Counted from the stretch's first letter, positions 25,764 through 34,971 are shown. The stretch is DNA of 64,000 nt from an uncultured Spartobacteria bacterium (GCA_938011325.1 CALLUD010000011.1:124001-188000); one strand, 5' to 3'. Program-made: numbers and translations. The notes: generated from the letters alone by a model not told the origin.

Positions 25764-26448
25764 CGGAGGGCGGCGTCTGCTGCTCTTCGACATTGACGGG
25801 ACGTTGATCACCTCCGGTGGCGCCGGCGAAAGCGCCCTGCGCGAAGCGGTTCGGGAACGCTTCGGCGAGCACGAGGATCTTGAGGGAATTGTCATTGCCG
25901 GCGCAACCGACGCGCTCATCGCGCACCAGCTGCTTACCAAGCACGGCCGGCCGATCACCCCCGAGAATATTTCGGCGATTCTCGACTCGTATCTCAACCA
26001 CCTGCCGAAACGCCTGCCCCAGCACAAGGGCCGCGTGCTGCCCGGAATTCTCGAACTCCTCGAGCGACTGAAAAATCGCAGCGACTGCGTGGTCGCCCTG
26101 CTCACCGGCAACTTGCGACGCGGCGCGGAAATCAAGCTCACCCACTACGGGGTCTGGCATTACTTCGAATTCGGCGCGTTCGCCGACGACCACCACGATC
26201 GCAACGAACTCGGAAAATTCGCCGCGGCCCGCGCGCAGGAGAGGCACGGCGAGGAGTTTCCGCCTGAGCGCATTTACATCATCGGCGACACCCCGCGGGA
26301 CATCGAATGCGGAAAGGCGATCGGCGCGAAGACGGTCGCCATCGCGACCGGGAACTACCCCCTCTCCGTGCTGGAGAGCCATCAGCCGGATTTTCTTTTC
26401 AGCGATCTCAGCGACACCGAGGCCGTGCTCAGCGCACTGCTCGACTGA
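25753..26448 (+). CDS. HAD-superfamily hydrolase, phosphoglycolate phosphatase-like
   Basis: A 231-residue soluble phosphatase. HAD motif I is FDIDGTL at about residue 12 (nucleophile Asp), motif II LLTGN near 115, and motif IV GDTPRDIECGKAIG near 177. The helical cap between motifs I and II is of the C1 type seen in Gph-like enzymes. The start lies 11 bp inside infC. The 3' end overlaps the convergent glycosyltransferase gene by 20 bp. The substrate is unassigned. Confidence 0.88.
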   Translation: MASDGGRRLLLFDIDGTLITSGGAGESALREAVRERFGEHEDLEGIVIAGATDALIAHQLLTKHGRPITPENISAILDSYLNHLPKRLPQHKGRVLPGILELLERLKNRSDCVVALLTGNLRRGAEIKLTHYGVWHYFEFGAFADDHHDRNELGKFAAARAQERHGEEFPPERIYIIGDTPRDIECGKAIGAKTVAIATGNYPLSVLESHQPDFLFSDLSDTEAVLSALLD

Positions 26449-27487
26449 TCACTTCGAGCGTTCGTCTCGTATTTTCGGCGACGGAATACCGGCTCGCCAG
26501 CTCCCGGCAACGGGAACGAGCCTCGGCGGCGCGTTCCCGCCAGAATTCAAGAGCCTGCCGTAAAGCGCCAGCGTCTCCGGGCTCGAAGACCGTTCCATGT
26601 TCGCCGTTGGAAATGATCTCGGAAAACCCGTTCGCCGAAGTCGTCAGCACCGGCAGTCCCGCGGCCAGCGCTTCCAGACACGCATTGGAAAACGGATCGT
26701 AAATCGTCGGCAACACGAACACATCGGCGGCCGCAAAGTCCGGCTGGAGATTCGACTGGGGGCCGAGAAATGTGACACCGACCGGCACCTCCCGGGGCGG
26801 ACGTCCCTTCCCGGCGACGAGCATCTTCACGCCACGCATGCCCTTCACGGCAGCGATCGCCGTCTCGAGCCCTTTCCGCTCCCAACCACTGCCGGCGAAA
26901 AGCGCCACGAAATCCCCATCCGCCAGTCCGAGTTCCGCGCGACGCGCTGCGCGCAGATTCTCCGCAACCAGCGGCGAATCGTATCCGTTGGGAATCACCT
27001 CGATATTCCCGGCCGGATACCCGTAGTGCGCCACGATCTCGTCGCGCACCATGCGGGAATTCGCGATCACGAATCGCGCCGCACGTCTTGCAAACATCTC
27101 CGCCTCCAGCTCGAGCAGCTCGCGATGTTTTCCGTTCGTCCATCGGGTCCAGCGCTTCCACGCCGGCTCGAACTTTGCGCGCCGCTCGAGCCAGGCCCGA
27201 TGCACTCCGTCGCCCGCTCGATAGACATCGCAGGCGGCAATTCGCTCCAGACTGAAGACCACATCACATCCCGTCGCCGCGCGCTGAATTCCCTTCGAAA
27301 ACTGCAGCGGTGAACGCCCGTCGATTCGCACGATGTATTCATTCGGCCACCGATCGGCCGGCCACTCCTTCGAGGTCAAGAGAACAGGAGTGTGTCCCCT
27401 CGCAGCGACGCCATCCGCGAGCCGAAGCAGATACGCTTCCGCGCCCCCGGTGGGCGAATAACCGCGACGGACAAATCCCACTTTCAT
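26429..27487 (-). CDS. WaaG-like GT4 glycosyltransferase
   Basis: A 352-residue GT-B fold enzyme of family GT4. The N-domain carries GGAEAYLLRLADG; the C-domain has VIPNGYDSP near 180, FAGSGWERKGLE near 210, and the nucleotide-sugar binding region DPFSNACLEALAAGLPV near 280 followed by NGFSEII. The VHRAWLERRAK segment is typical of WaaG, which adds glucose to the LPS heptose core. An LPS-core role fits the GT9 gene nearby. The ATG at 27487 overlaps the divergent ATG of the next gene (CATG). Confidence 0.85.
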   Translation of the reverse strand: MKVGFVRRGYSPTGGAEAYLLRLADGVAARGHTPVLLTSKEWPADRWPNEYIVRIDGRSPLQFSKGIQRAATGCDVVFSLERIAACDVYRAGDGVHRAWLERRAKFEPAWKRWTRWTNGKHRELLELEAEMFARRAARFVIANSRMVRDEIVAHYGYPAGNIEVIPNGYDSPLVAENLRAARRAELGLADGDFVALFAGSGWERKGLETAIAAVKGMRGVKMLVAGKGRPPREVPVGVTFLGPQSNLQPDFAAADVFVLPTIYDPFSNACLEALAAGLPVLTTSANGFSEIISNGEHGTVFEPGDAGALRQALEFWRERAAEARSRCRELASRYSVAENTRRTLEVISRAVR

Positions 27488-28718
27488 GCGCAAAATGGTA
27501 GGGCGCTTCGGCAAAAAGCGCCGTAGAATTCCGCACCTCGTGACCACTTCCCGCAGTCAGCCACGCTCGCTTCTCTACTCGATCGCCGCTGGAATCGGCG
27601 GAAGCGGTCTCGATCAGGTAGCCGGGGAATCCCTGCGCCTTGCCGTCGAGGAAGACTTCCTTGGCAGGGCAATCGCCTATTCCAACAAAAAGCGGATCGT
27701 TCCCGCCGATCGCATCGAGCTGCTCCACCGCCATCCCGTGAAGCTGCTCTCGTTCATGGATCGCGAACACTACGTCGGCGCGAGAAAGCATGCACTCGAT
27801 GCGCGCGCCGCACGGAATCTGGCCACGCGGAAATTCGATCTTCTCCACACGTGGTCCGGCGAATCCGTGCGATCCCTGCGCGTTGCCCGCGAACTCGGAA
27901 TTCCCTCGGTTCTGGAAATTCCCACCTGGCATCGCAACAAGGGAAAAATCAAAAAGGACAAGACATGGAGTGAGATTCAGCGCGACGCCGCGCCGTTCCC
28001 GAGGAGCGTTCTGAACCGATTGCTCGTGACCCGGCAACAGGTCATGGAGGAATACGCCCTCGCCACGCTGATCCTTGTGTTGTCCGAAAAGGCGCGTGAG
28101 ACGTTTCTCATCGCGGGTGTGCCCGGGGAAAAACTCTTCCTCACATCACGCGGCGTCGATGTTGATCGTTTCACGCCCGCGCCGGCACCACCGGAGAAGT
28201 TCCGCGCCATCTTTGTCGGCTCGCTAATCAAGCGAAAAGGCGTGCACCATCTGCTGGATGTCTGGAAGAAACTCGCGCTGCCCGAGTCGGAGCTCGTGCT
28301 CGTGGGCAGCCCCTCGAAGGAAATCGCGCCACACCTCGCCGCAGCCCCTTCGAACGTGGTCGTGCGCGGTTTTGTCGAAGACGTGCCCTCGGCGTTGCGT
28401 GCCGCGGCCGTTCACATTTTTCCAAGCGAGTGCGAGGGCAGTGCCAAGGCCACCTACGAGGCCGCCGCATGCGGCCTGCCGCAGATCACCACGCGCGAAT
28501 CGGGCGATGTCGTCGTCGACGGCGAGAACGGCCTCGTGATCCCGCCAAACGACCCCGACGCGCTGGCCGAAGCAATTCGAAAACTGCACGCCGACCGCGA
28601 TCTGGCGGCGCGAATGGGAGCTGCCGGGCGCAAACGGGTCGTCGAGCAGTTCACGTGGGATCATTTCCGCGAACGCCTGCGCAACGCCTACCACCGGGCC
28701 ATGGAACTTTCCCGATGA
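27486..28718 (+). CDS. GT4 glycosyltransferase
   Basis: A glycosyltransferase of up to 410 residues with two Rossmann domains. RSLLYSIAAGIGGSGLD opens the acceptor domain; the donor domain has FVGSLIKRKGVHHLLDV near residue 240 and FPSECEGSAKATYEAAACG near 315 with GENGLVIPPND. The listed ATG lies in the CATG shared with the divergent gene. A GTG at 27540 is an attractive alternative start because family similarity begins just after it and it frees space for promoters. Its stop overlaps the heptosyltransferase start (ATGA), so the two are co-translated. The target is probably LPS or another cell-surface glycan. Confidence 0.85.
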   Translation: MRKMVGRFGKKRRRIPHLVTTSRSQPRSLLYSIAAGIGGSGLDQVAGESLRLAVEEDFLGRAIAYSNKKRIVPADRIELLHRHPVKLLSFMDREHYVGARKHALDARAARNLATRKFDLLHTWSGESVRSLRVARELGIPSVLEIPTWHRNKGKIKKDKTWSEIQRDAAPFPRSVLNRLLVTRQQVMEEYALATLILVLSEKARETFLIAGVPGEKLFLTSRGVDVDRFTPAPAPPEKFRAIFVGSLIKRKGVHHLLDVWKKLALPESELVLVGSPSKEIAPHLAAAPSNVVVRGFVEDVPSALRAAAVHIFPSECEGSAKATYEAAACGLPQITTRESGDVVVDGENGLVIPPNDPDALAEAIRKLHADRDLAARMGAAGRKRVVEQFTWDHFRERLRNAYHRAMELSR

Positions 28719-29698
28719 TGCGTGTGCTCGTGATCCAGTTGAAGCGGATCGGCGACCTTCTGCTCACCACGCCATTGCTTTCCGTATTACGCGAGCAGGT
28801 GCCGGATATCCATCTCACGCTCGCCATCGATGCCGCCACCTCGCCGCTCGCACCCGCCATCGACGCGGACCGTGTGCTGGTCTTCCAACGCGGCCTCGCC
28901 GGCCTCTCCTTTTGGCGCGCCATCGCCGCGGAACGCTTCGACCTCGCCCTGGACGTCACCGGAAATGACCGCTCCGCACTCGTCGCCGCACTTTCGAAAG
29001 CCAGAAAACGCGTGACGTGGCAGCGCTTCCAAAAGCGTCCGTTCCGGAAACTCGTCTACACGGATTTCGTCGATTCCTCCGTTCGTGATCGCCACACCGC
29101 CGACCACCACACGGACCTGCTTCGCGCACTCGACATCCACGTCGAGGGAGTCCCCACGGAGCTTCGACTGCCAGCGAAAGCGGTGGAGGAAGCGGCGTCC
29201 GTGTTGAAGGATCTGCCACCGCGATTTGCGGTCGTGCACCCCGGCACCGCGCGTGCCGAAAAATTCTGGCTGCCGGAGCGCTGGTCGGAGGTCATTCGAT
29301 TTCTCGAGGAGGAAATGGGCCTTCCGGTCGTGGTGACGGGTTCCAACGCACCGATGGAAAGGGAACATATCGCTGCGATCGCTGCGCACCGGCCAATTCG
29401 CTCTCTCGCAGGGAAACTGAGCCTTCTCGGAACGGCGGCGCTGATTCAGCGCGCCACGGTCGTTTGCTCGGTCGATTCCGCGCCGGTTCATCTCGCGGAC
29501 GCGCTGGGCACGCCGGTCGTGGCACTTTTCGGTCCCACGAATCCCTTTCACTGGCGTCCCCGCCGCAGTCGATCAATCGTCGTCCGATCCGCGGGCGCCG
29601 GCCCGATTCGACCAAAGGACCCCGGTTCTCCGATGTCCGAAATTTCCACGGATCTCGTGCGTGACGCGGTGAAACAACTATTGAGCGGGAGCCGCTAG
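28715..29698 (+). CDS. GT9 heptosyltransferase-family protein
   Basis: A 327-residue enzyme of the ADP-heptose:LPS heptosyltransferase family (WaaC/F/Q-like). It has the N-terminal LVIQLKRIGDLLLTTPLL signature, PGTARAEKFWLPERW near residue 177, VVTGSNAPME near 205, and the donor-site segment CSVDSAPVHLADALGTPVV near 255 with FGPTNP. The start overlaps the GT4 stop (ATGATG, two adjacent ATGs). It is convergent with the amidase gene and the two stops share CTAG (29695-29698). It supports an LPS core in this organism. Confidence 0.9.
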   Translation: MMRVLVIQLKRIGDLLLTTPLLSVLREQVPDIHLTLAIDAATSPLAPAIDADRVLVFQRGLAGLSFWRAIAAERFDLALDVTGNDRSALVAALSKARKRVTWQRFQKRPFRKLVYTDFVDSSVRDRHTADHHTDLLRALDIHVEGVPTELRLPAKAVEEAASVLKDLPPRFAVVHPGTARAEKFWLPERWSEVIRFLEEEMGLPVVVTGSNAPMEREHIAAIAAHRPIRSLAGKLSLLGTAALIQRATVVCSVDSAPVHLADALGTPVVALFGPTNPFHWRPRRSRSIVVRSAGAGPIRPKDPGSPMSEISTDLVRDAVKQLLSGSR

Positions 29699-30717
29699 TT
29701 CTCCGGAACGAACTCCGTGGTCGGCTTCCCGCCGTAGGCGGTCACGGTCCGCGGAGCGCCTTTGCCACTCGCATACTTCGCGTATTCGACGATTCCGCGT
29801 GCAATGGCATCCGCCAGCTCATCACGCCAAGCGGCCGACTCGATGCGTTTCGCCTCCGCGGCATTCGTGAGAAATCCGCATTCGATGAGGATGGCCGGAA
29901 CTGTGGCGTAGCGAAGCACCGCAAACCTCGAGCGCTTCAACCCCCGGTCGTAAAAATCCATGCCGCCCAGAATCGAGTGCAGAACGGAGGCCGCCAGCAC
30001 GGCGTTTGTGCGCTCGAGGGCGTGCCCGGGCTCCTTCTCGTTATCGCGGGCCTGCACGCCTTTTTGCCCGGTGGGTGGTGTGCCTCGCGCGCTGATCGCG
30101 TAAACCTCGATGCCGTTCGCCGCACGGTTCCAGTCCGCCGAGTTGAAATGAATGCTGACAAAGATGCTGTTCTTGTATTTGCGAGCGATGCCCGGGCGGC
30201 TCGGCAGCTCGATAAACCGGTCGGAACTTCGCGTGAGCTGCACGTTGAATCCCGCCTTCTCCAGCTTCTTCCGCAAGCGCTGCACGACATCCAGCGTGTA
30301 TTCCTTCTCGTAGCCGTAGGGACTCCGCGCGCCACGGTCGTGGCCTCCGTGACCTGCGTCGAGGACAATCGTCTTCACCGGTGACGCCCCTTCAACTTTG
30401 TCGGGACGAAATGCCGGTTCAAGCGTGTGAACGACATCCACCCGCGAGAGGTAAGGCGCTCCACCACGTTCCTTGACGTCGAAGGCGAGCCAGGTGCGGG
30501 CGCCATTCACAATGGCATCGCGGCTGTCGAGCTTCACCCGGAGCGATCGTCCGTTTCCCGAAGCTCCAAACGCCTTGCGACCGATCGGCTCGGGTTTTCC
30601 CAACCCGTAAAATTCCGCAACCTCATTCAGCGAGACGTAATCACGCCCGCCGATCTCGACGACATTCCAATCGGCGCGCGCCGTCGTCATCAGCAAAGCT
30701 GCGGCCAGGAATGTCAT
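29695..30717 (-). CDS. amiC: N-acetylmuramoyl-L-alanine amidase (Amidase_3)
   Basis: This 340-residue exported enzyme cuts the amide bond between MurNAc and the stem peptide. A short signal peptide (about 1-16, ending ARA) is followed by an N-terminal part of about 100 residues with a copper-amine-oxidase-like or AMIN-like look. The zinc amidase domain has DAGHGGHDRGA near residue 120, EKEYTLDVV near 140 and SIHFNSAD near 190. It ends with catalytic Glu in LIECGFLTN near 280. It is the last gene of the tsaE-tsaB-mrdA-GH5 run. The ATG at 30717 directly precedes the signal peptide. Confidence 0.9.
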   Translation of the reverse strand: MTFLAAALLMTTARADWNVVEIGGRDYVSLNEVAEFYGLGKPEPIGRKAFGASGNGRSLRVKLDSRDAIVNGARTWLAFDVKERGGAPYLSRVDVVHTLEPAFRPDKVEGASPVKTIVLDAGHGGHDRGARSPYGYEKEYTLDVVQRLRKKLEKAGFNVQLTRSSDRFIELPSRPGIARKYKNSIFVSIHFNSADWNRAANGIEVYAISARGTPPTGQKGVQARDNEKEPGHALERTNAVLAASVLHSILGGMDFYDRGLKRSRFAVLRYATVPAILIECGFLTNAAEAKRIESAAWRDELADAIARGIVEYAKYASGKGAPRTVTAYGGKPTTEFVPEN

Positions 30718-30818
30718 CCATCGAGTCACGACGTGCAGCCTTCCACAGGGAGCTGATCGATTCAAGACACGGCGGCCACACGGCACATCGGCGCTGGAAA
30801 TCACCCGCGCCGGTTCAC

Positions 30819-31958
30819 TCACGCGGACTTTTGCCGGCGCGCCCTGCGGGCCGACCTCCACACGAAAATTCCCACGCCCGCCGTGGCCAGCAAGACGCCG
30901 GCGCGTGGTTCCGGCACCGGATACAGAAAGGGCTCCAGATAACCCATCTGGGGCGCGTCGACTCCGTCCTGCGGATTGAGATTCAAAAAATAATCGTCCG
31001 GCCACCACGGCCCGCCGGCCCACCACGTCCAGCCCGCCCACACATCGGAGTTGGCCTCCATGTATTCGAGCATTTCGGTAACCGCGGCCTGCTGCACCTC
31101 CCCCACTCCCACGCCGAACTCGCCGAGAAATCCCATGTTCCCGGTGAGTCGCAGCCACTCGGTGAAAGCCTCGAGCACCGCCACGCCATTGTGGGCGATC
31201 ACGGGCGAAGTGCCGCTGTAGTTTTCGTCGAGATACTGGTGGGCCTCGAAATACATTTTCGTTTCAAAGCCCTCGACGCCGGGGTCGACGACGTTTCCCA
31301 TCACCTGCGCATTCGGAGTGCCGTTTCCATTGCCGCTCACCCAGCTCCACGCGCCGCTGTAGTAGTTGCCGGACACGAGGATCGTGTTCGTGGCGCCGAC
31401 ACCTCGGATTGCGTTGATCGCGGCCTGCGCGGCACCCGCCCATTGCTCGGTCGTAATGACCGGGGTGCCGACCGGTTCATTCATCAGCCCGAAAAGCACC
31501 TTCGAATTCGATTTGAACTCGAGCGCGAGGTCCGACCAGAAGCTGGCAAAATCCTCGACCGTGACCTGCGGCGAGCCGATGGCGTAGGCCGTGCCATTCA
31601 TCACGTATTGGGCGTAGTCGTGCACGTCGAGAATCACGTTCGCGCCGGCGGCCGTGACTTGATCGACGAAACTGGAAAGCATCGCCCACTCCTCGCCGTC
31701 GAAACCGCCTCCCAATTCGGGCTGCAACCGCTCCCAGAGGAACGGCAGGCGGATCGTGTTCATGCCCTTCCCGAGGAAATACGAAACTTCGTCGAGCGTC
31801 GGGTAGGTGTAGTCCTTGCCGGGCTGGCCGGGAATCTTCGAGGGATACCCAAATTCCGCGCCGGCGAGATTCACCCCGACGTATTGAAGCGGCTCGGCTC
31901 TCGCGGCCGCCAAACAGCCGGCGATCAATCCGATCAGTATCAACGCGCGGGGGAACAT
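30819..31958 (-). CDS. Secreted GH5 endoglucanase with PEP-CTERM anchor
   Basis: A 379-residue exported cellulase. The signal peptide (about 1-21, MFPRALILIGLIAG core) precedes a GH5 (subfamily 5-like) barrel starting at VGVNLAGAEFGYP. The acid/base is Glu161 in LMNEP and the nucleophile Glu280 in FLGEFGVG; VHDYAQY near 115 is also conserved. The last 30 residues are VPEPRAG, a hydrophobic span and RRARRQKSA, a PEP-CTERM sorting signal. The enzyme should therefore be held at the surface. An upstream ATG at 31997 is in frame but adds 13 residues before the signal core. It sits between mrdA (48 bp) and amiC (101 bp). Confidence 0.92.
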   Translation of the reverse strand: MFPRALILIGLIAGCLAAARAEPLQYVGVNLAGAEFGYPSKIPGQPGKDYTYPTLDEVSYFLGKGMNTIRLPFLWERLQPELGGGFDGEEWAMLSSFVDQVTAAGANVILDVHDYAQYVMNGTAYAIGSPQVTVEDFASFWSDLALEFKSNSKVLFGLMNEPVGTPVITTEQWAGAAQAAINAIRGVGATNTILVSGNYYSGAWSWVSGNGNGTPNAQVMGNVVDPGVEGFETKMYFEAHQYLDENYSGTSPVIAHNGVAVLEAFTEWLRLTGNMGFLGEFGVGVGEVQQAAVTEMLEYMEANSDVWAGWTWWAGGPWWPDDYFLNLNPQDGVDAPQMGYLEPFLYPVPEPRAGVLLATAGVGIFVWRSARRARRQKSA

Positions 31959-32006
31959 GCCTTTCGAGGAGAGCCCGTGCCGGCTCCCAATTTCCATTCG
32001 GAGATC

Positions 32007-33857
32007 CTAGCCCGACTGGTCGGCCTCTCCTTCTTCGATGGGCTCGTCTTTTTCAGGGGCGCTCGGTGCAAACACCTTCTTGAGGACCTTTCCAATCAAC
32101 GGCGCGGCATGCGAGCCGCCGTGCACGCTGTTGTCGCCGGGCGCGCCTTCGTAAACGGCTGCGAAGGCATACCGCGGATTTTCCGCAGGAGCGAATCCCG
32201 TGAACCACGCCGCGGTGCGCGCCTTGCTGCTGTCCCGACCGCCGCCCCATTGCGCGGTGCCCGTCTTCCCGGCAACGTGAATTCCATCCACCTGCGCGCG
32301 ATGCGCGGTGCCGTTGCCATCCTCGGTCACCTTGACCAATGCCTCGCGCAGCTGGTCCATCACCTCGGGCGTCATCGGCAGCTCGTCGCGGATGCGGTCC
32401 GGATAAGCGGCGACGACCTTGTTGTCGAGATTCTGGATCTGCTTCACGAGCCGCGTCTGATGAAACTTGCCACCGCTCGCGATCACGCCCATCGCCTGCG
32501 CCATCTGCACCGGAGTGATGAGGATGTCACCCTGGCCAATGCTCATGTTCGCGATGTCACCGTTGAGGATCTTCCGCTTGTGGACACGCAGCATGTATTC
32601 GTCGGTCGGGATGTTGCCTTTCTCCTCGGCCTTCAGCGGAAGTCCGGTGCGCTGGCCAAGCCCGAGACGATGCGCCCAATCAATGATCGGCTGCGCGCCG
32701 ATCTTCAGGCCAGCCTGATAAAACCACGTGTTGCACGACTGCGTGAGAGCCTCGACGAAGTTCAGCGAGCCGGCGTTGTATTTCTTCCAGTTGTGAAAAA
32801 CGAAATTGCCCACCGACAGCGCGGTCGGGCAGCTGAATTCCGTGTTGGGCTTGATCTTGCCTTCCTCCAGACCGGCCAGTCCCACGAAGGTCTTGAACGT
32901 CGATCCGGGCGGATACGCCGAGCGGAACGCGCGCGGAAGCAGCGGCACGGTGGGATCGCTCTGCACCGCGTCGAACTTCTCCTTGTCGACATAGGGCACG
33001 AAAATGTTCGGGTCGAACGTGGGCCATGAAGCCAGCGCGAGGATTTCCCCCGAGTTCGGGTCGATCACCACGATCGCGCCGCGTTTGCAATTCTCGGCCA
33101 GCACGTCCTCGCAGATCTTCTGCAGGTCGGCGTCAATTGTCGTGATGACGTTGTAGCCTGGCACCGGCGGCTGCGCGATGCGCTCGGAGGTCTTGCGGCC
33201 TTCCGCGTCGAACGTCACGTGAAGCTGGCCCGGAATGCCGCGCAACTCATCGTCGTAAATTTGCTCAAGGCCCTCGCGTCCCTCGTTCTCGGGAAAAATC
33301 ACGTCGCCGTTCTCGATCGGCCGAAGCGAAAGGGGGGCCTTTACGCCGACGTATCCGACGATGTGCGCCGCCAGCGACTTCTCCGGGTAAAACCGCACGT
33401 AGGTCTGGCGAAGAATGAGCGTCGGCGTCACGCCCGCCGCCACCACGGCCAGCTCCTGCGGCTGCAGGTCCTCGACGATGTCGTAGGGCAGCACGGCGCG
33501 GTTCCTGTAATGGTCGACCACCGCCTTTTCGTTCAGCGTGATCTCGCGACCGAGCAGCCCCTTTGCGAGGGTGACCTGCTGCCGCGCAAAGGCGAGAACC
33601 TCGTCGTCCGTGAAGTTCAGCGGCGTCGGAAAGCTGATCGCGAGGTTGTAGCTGAGCCGCGATTGCGCGAGCGGCTTTCCATTCCGGTCGGTAATGAGCC
33701 CGCGAGGCGCGGGAATGCCAAGCTGCCAGGTGCGCGCCTGCTTCTGGGTCTCCCACGTGGGTTTCGGGTTCTCGACCGTGCCCTGCGCCTCCAATATGGG
33801 CTCCTGGGCGAGTGCGGTGGATGCCAGGAAAAGAAAAAGGCGGGACAGCAACTTCAT
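32007..33857 (-). CDS. mrdA: Penicillin-binding protein 2 (elongasome transpeptidase)
   Basis: A 616-residue class B PBP that cross-links peptidoglycan with RodA during elongation. The pedestal begins near PAPRGLITDRNG (about residue 50). The transpeptidase motifs are STFK (about 318), SCN near 372 (TQSCNTW) and KTG near 545 (AGKTGTAQW). The N-terminus is unusual: residues 1-18 end in STALA followed by QEP and look like a cleavable signal peptide instead of the usual uncleaved anchor. The acidic tail is Glu/Asp-rich. rodA is 13 kb away at 47.0 kb instead of adjacent. tsaB ends 21 bp upstream. Confidence 0.93.
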   Translation of the reverse strand: MKLLSRLFLFLASTALAQEPILEAQGTVENPKPTWETQKQARTWQLGIPAPRGLITDRNGKPLAQSRLSYNLAISFPTPLNFTDDEVLAFARQQVTLAKGLLGREITLNEKAVVDHYRNRAVLPYDIVEDLQPQELAVVAAGVTPTLILRQTYVRFYPEKSLAAHIVGYVGVKAPLSLRPIENGDVIFPENEGREGLEQIYDDELRGIPGQLHVTFDAEGRKTSERIAQPPVPGYNVITTIDADLQKICEDVLAENCKRGAIVVIDPNSGEILALASWPTFDPNIFVPYVDKEKFDAVQSDPTVPLLPRAFRSAYPPGSTFKTFVGLAGLEEGKIKPNTEFSCPTALSVGNFVFHNWKKYNAGSLNFVEALTQSCNTWFYQAGLKIGAQPIIDWAHRLGLGQRTGLPLKAEEKGNIPTDEYMLRVHKRKILNGDIANMSIGQGDILITPVQMAQAMGVIASGGKFHQTRLVKQIQNLDNKVVAAYPDRIRDELPMTPEVMDQLREALVKVTEDGNGTAHRAQVDGIHVAGKTGTAQWGGGRDSSKARTAAWFTGFAPAENPRYAFAAVYEGAPGDNSVHGGSHAAPLIGKVLKKVFAPSAPEKDEPIEEGEADQSG

Positions 33858-33878
33858 TTCGGGACCGTCATTGCTAAT

Positions 33879-34508
33879 TCACGATCCGCCTCCGCGCAAC
33901 CTCGAGCTGGCACTGTTCTTCGGCGTCGTGATATGCGCCGGTTTCAGATAGAGCGGCTCGAGCGTCCCCTCCACCGGCGAATCCTCCGCCGCAAGTCGCG
34001 CAAGGATCACCGCATCGGGGCAGGCCACCTGAACCTGCGGAAACTGTCGCAACGCAGCCGGCGCAAAGACGGGCAGGTGTTCCTGCACCCGAAATCGCTC
34101 CGCCAAGGCCTCCTCCGGCAGCAGCTCAAAATCCCCCACCAGCTCCCGAGCCGCGATTTCCGCGCAATAAAACACGCCTCCCCGCGCATCGCTCACCGCG
34201 AGATAGCGATCCGCATCACTCGGCAGTGCCCGCACCGACACGATCCCGACCAGCTCCGCGCCGGTGGCGATCCTCAATCCTTCTGCGGCCGCGATCGCGG
34301 TGCGCAGGCCGTTGTAGGAACCCGGGCCGATACCGACGCCGATGCGATCCGGACGCCCGCACTGCGTGACCGCCCGTTGAAGCACTTGAAAAAGTCCCGT
34401 GCCGCGCCCTCGGGGCGACTCGAAGGTCTCTGAAAACATCACCCGCTCCTCATCGAGCACCGCGAGGGATCCGACCGGTGCGGAACAATCGAACGCCAGC
34501 AGCTTCAT
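33879..34508 (-). CDS. tsaB: tRNA t6A modification protein TsaB
   Basis: A 209-residue actin-like fold protein that partners TsaD in making N6-threonylcarbamoyladenosine at position 37 of tRNAs. It starts MKLLAFDCSAPVGSLAV, and GIGPGSYNGLRTAIAAAEGL near residue 68 is the family signature. The start overlaps the tsaE stop by 4 bp (34505-34508), so the pair is translationally coupled. A longer open frame upstream is an artefact inside tsaE. Confidence 0.92.
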   Translation of the reverse strand: MKLLAFDCSAPVGSLAVLDEERVMFSETFESPRGRGTGLFQVLQRAVTQCGRPDRIGVGIGPGSYNGLRTAIAAAEGLRIATGAELVGIVSVRALPSDADRYLAVSDARGGVFYCAEIAARELVGDFELLPEEALAERFRVQEHLPVFAPAALRQFPQVQVACPDAVILARLAAEDSPVEGTLEPLYLKPAHITTPKNSASSRLRGGGS

Positions 34509-34942
34509 TCTCCCGCCGCCCAGCGAATCCGCCGCGCATTTCCGTCGATTTCCACCACCAGTCGCCGCGCGTCCGGAGGAAGCAGCCCGGGAAAACGGTC
34601 GCCCCATTCCACGAGCACCAGCATGTCATCGCTCAGGTAATCGTCCCACCCCAGTCCCAGCACCTCGTCGGCGCTCTTCAGGCGATACCAGTCGAAATGC
34701 GCAATCGGCACGCGCCCGCCGCAGTATTCATGCACCAGCGTAAAGGTCGGACTGCTCACCTCGCCGTCGTGCCCAAGCGCTTCGGCGATGCCTTTCACGA
34801 GTTGCGTTTTGCCCGCCCCCAGCGGACCTTCCAGCGAAATCACTCCCCCCGGTTCCAGCTGCTCCGCAATGCGGCCTCCGAATGCCCGCGTCTCCTCAGG
34901 ACTTGAGCAGATGGCATCCCATTGCGGTTTTCCGTTTGTCAT
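34505..34942 (-). CDS. tsaE: tRNA t6A modification ATPase TsaE
   Basis: A 145-residue ATPase of the TsaBDE complex. The Walker A loop is EGPLGAGKTQLVKG near residue 40; SSPTFTLVHEY near 63 and HFDWYRL near 82 are typical; VLVEWGDRFPGLLP near 108 carries the conserved W-x-(E/D). First gene of a minus-strand run (tsaE-tsaB-mrdA-GH5-amiC), divergent from pgi with 29 bp between the two start codons. Confidence 0.93.
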   Translation of the reverse strand: MTNGKPQWDAICSSPEETRAFGGRIAEQLEPGGVISLEGPLGAGKTQLVKGIAEALGHDGEVSSPTFTLVHEYCGGRVPIAHFDWYRLKSADEVLGLGWDDYLSDDMLVLVEWGDRFPGLLPPDARRLVVEIDGNARRIRWAAGE

Positions 34943-34971
34943 GCTCCTGCGAATCTAGTTTCTTCGGCTCC

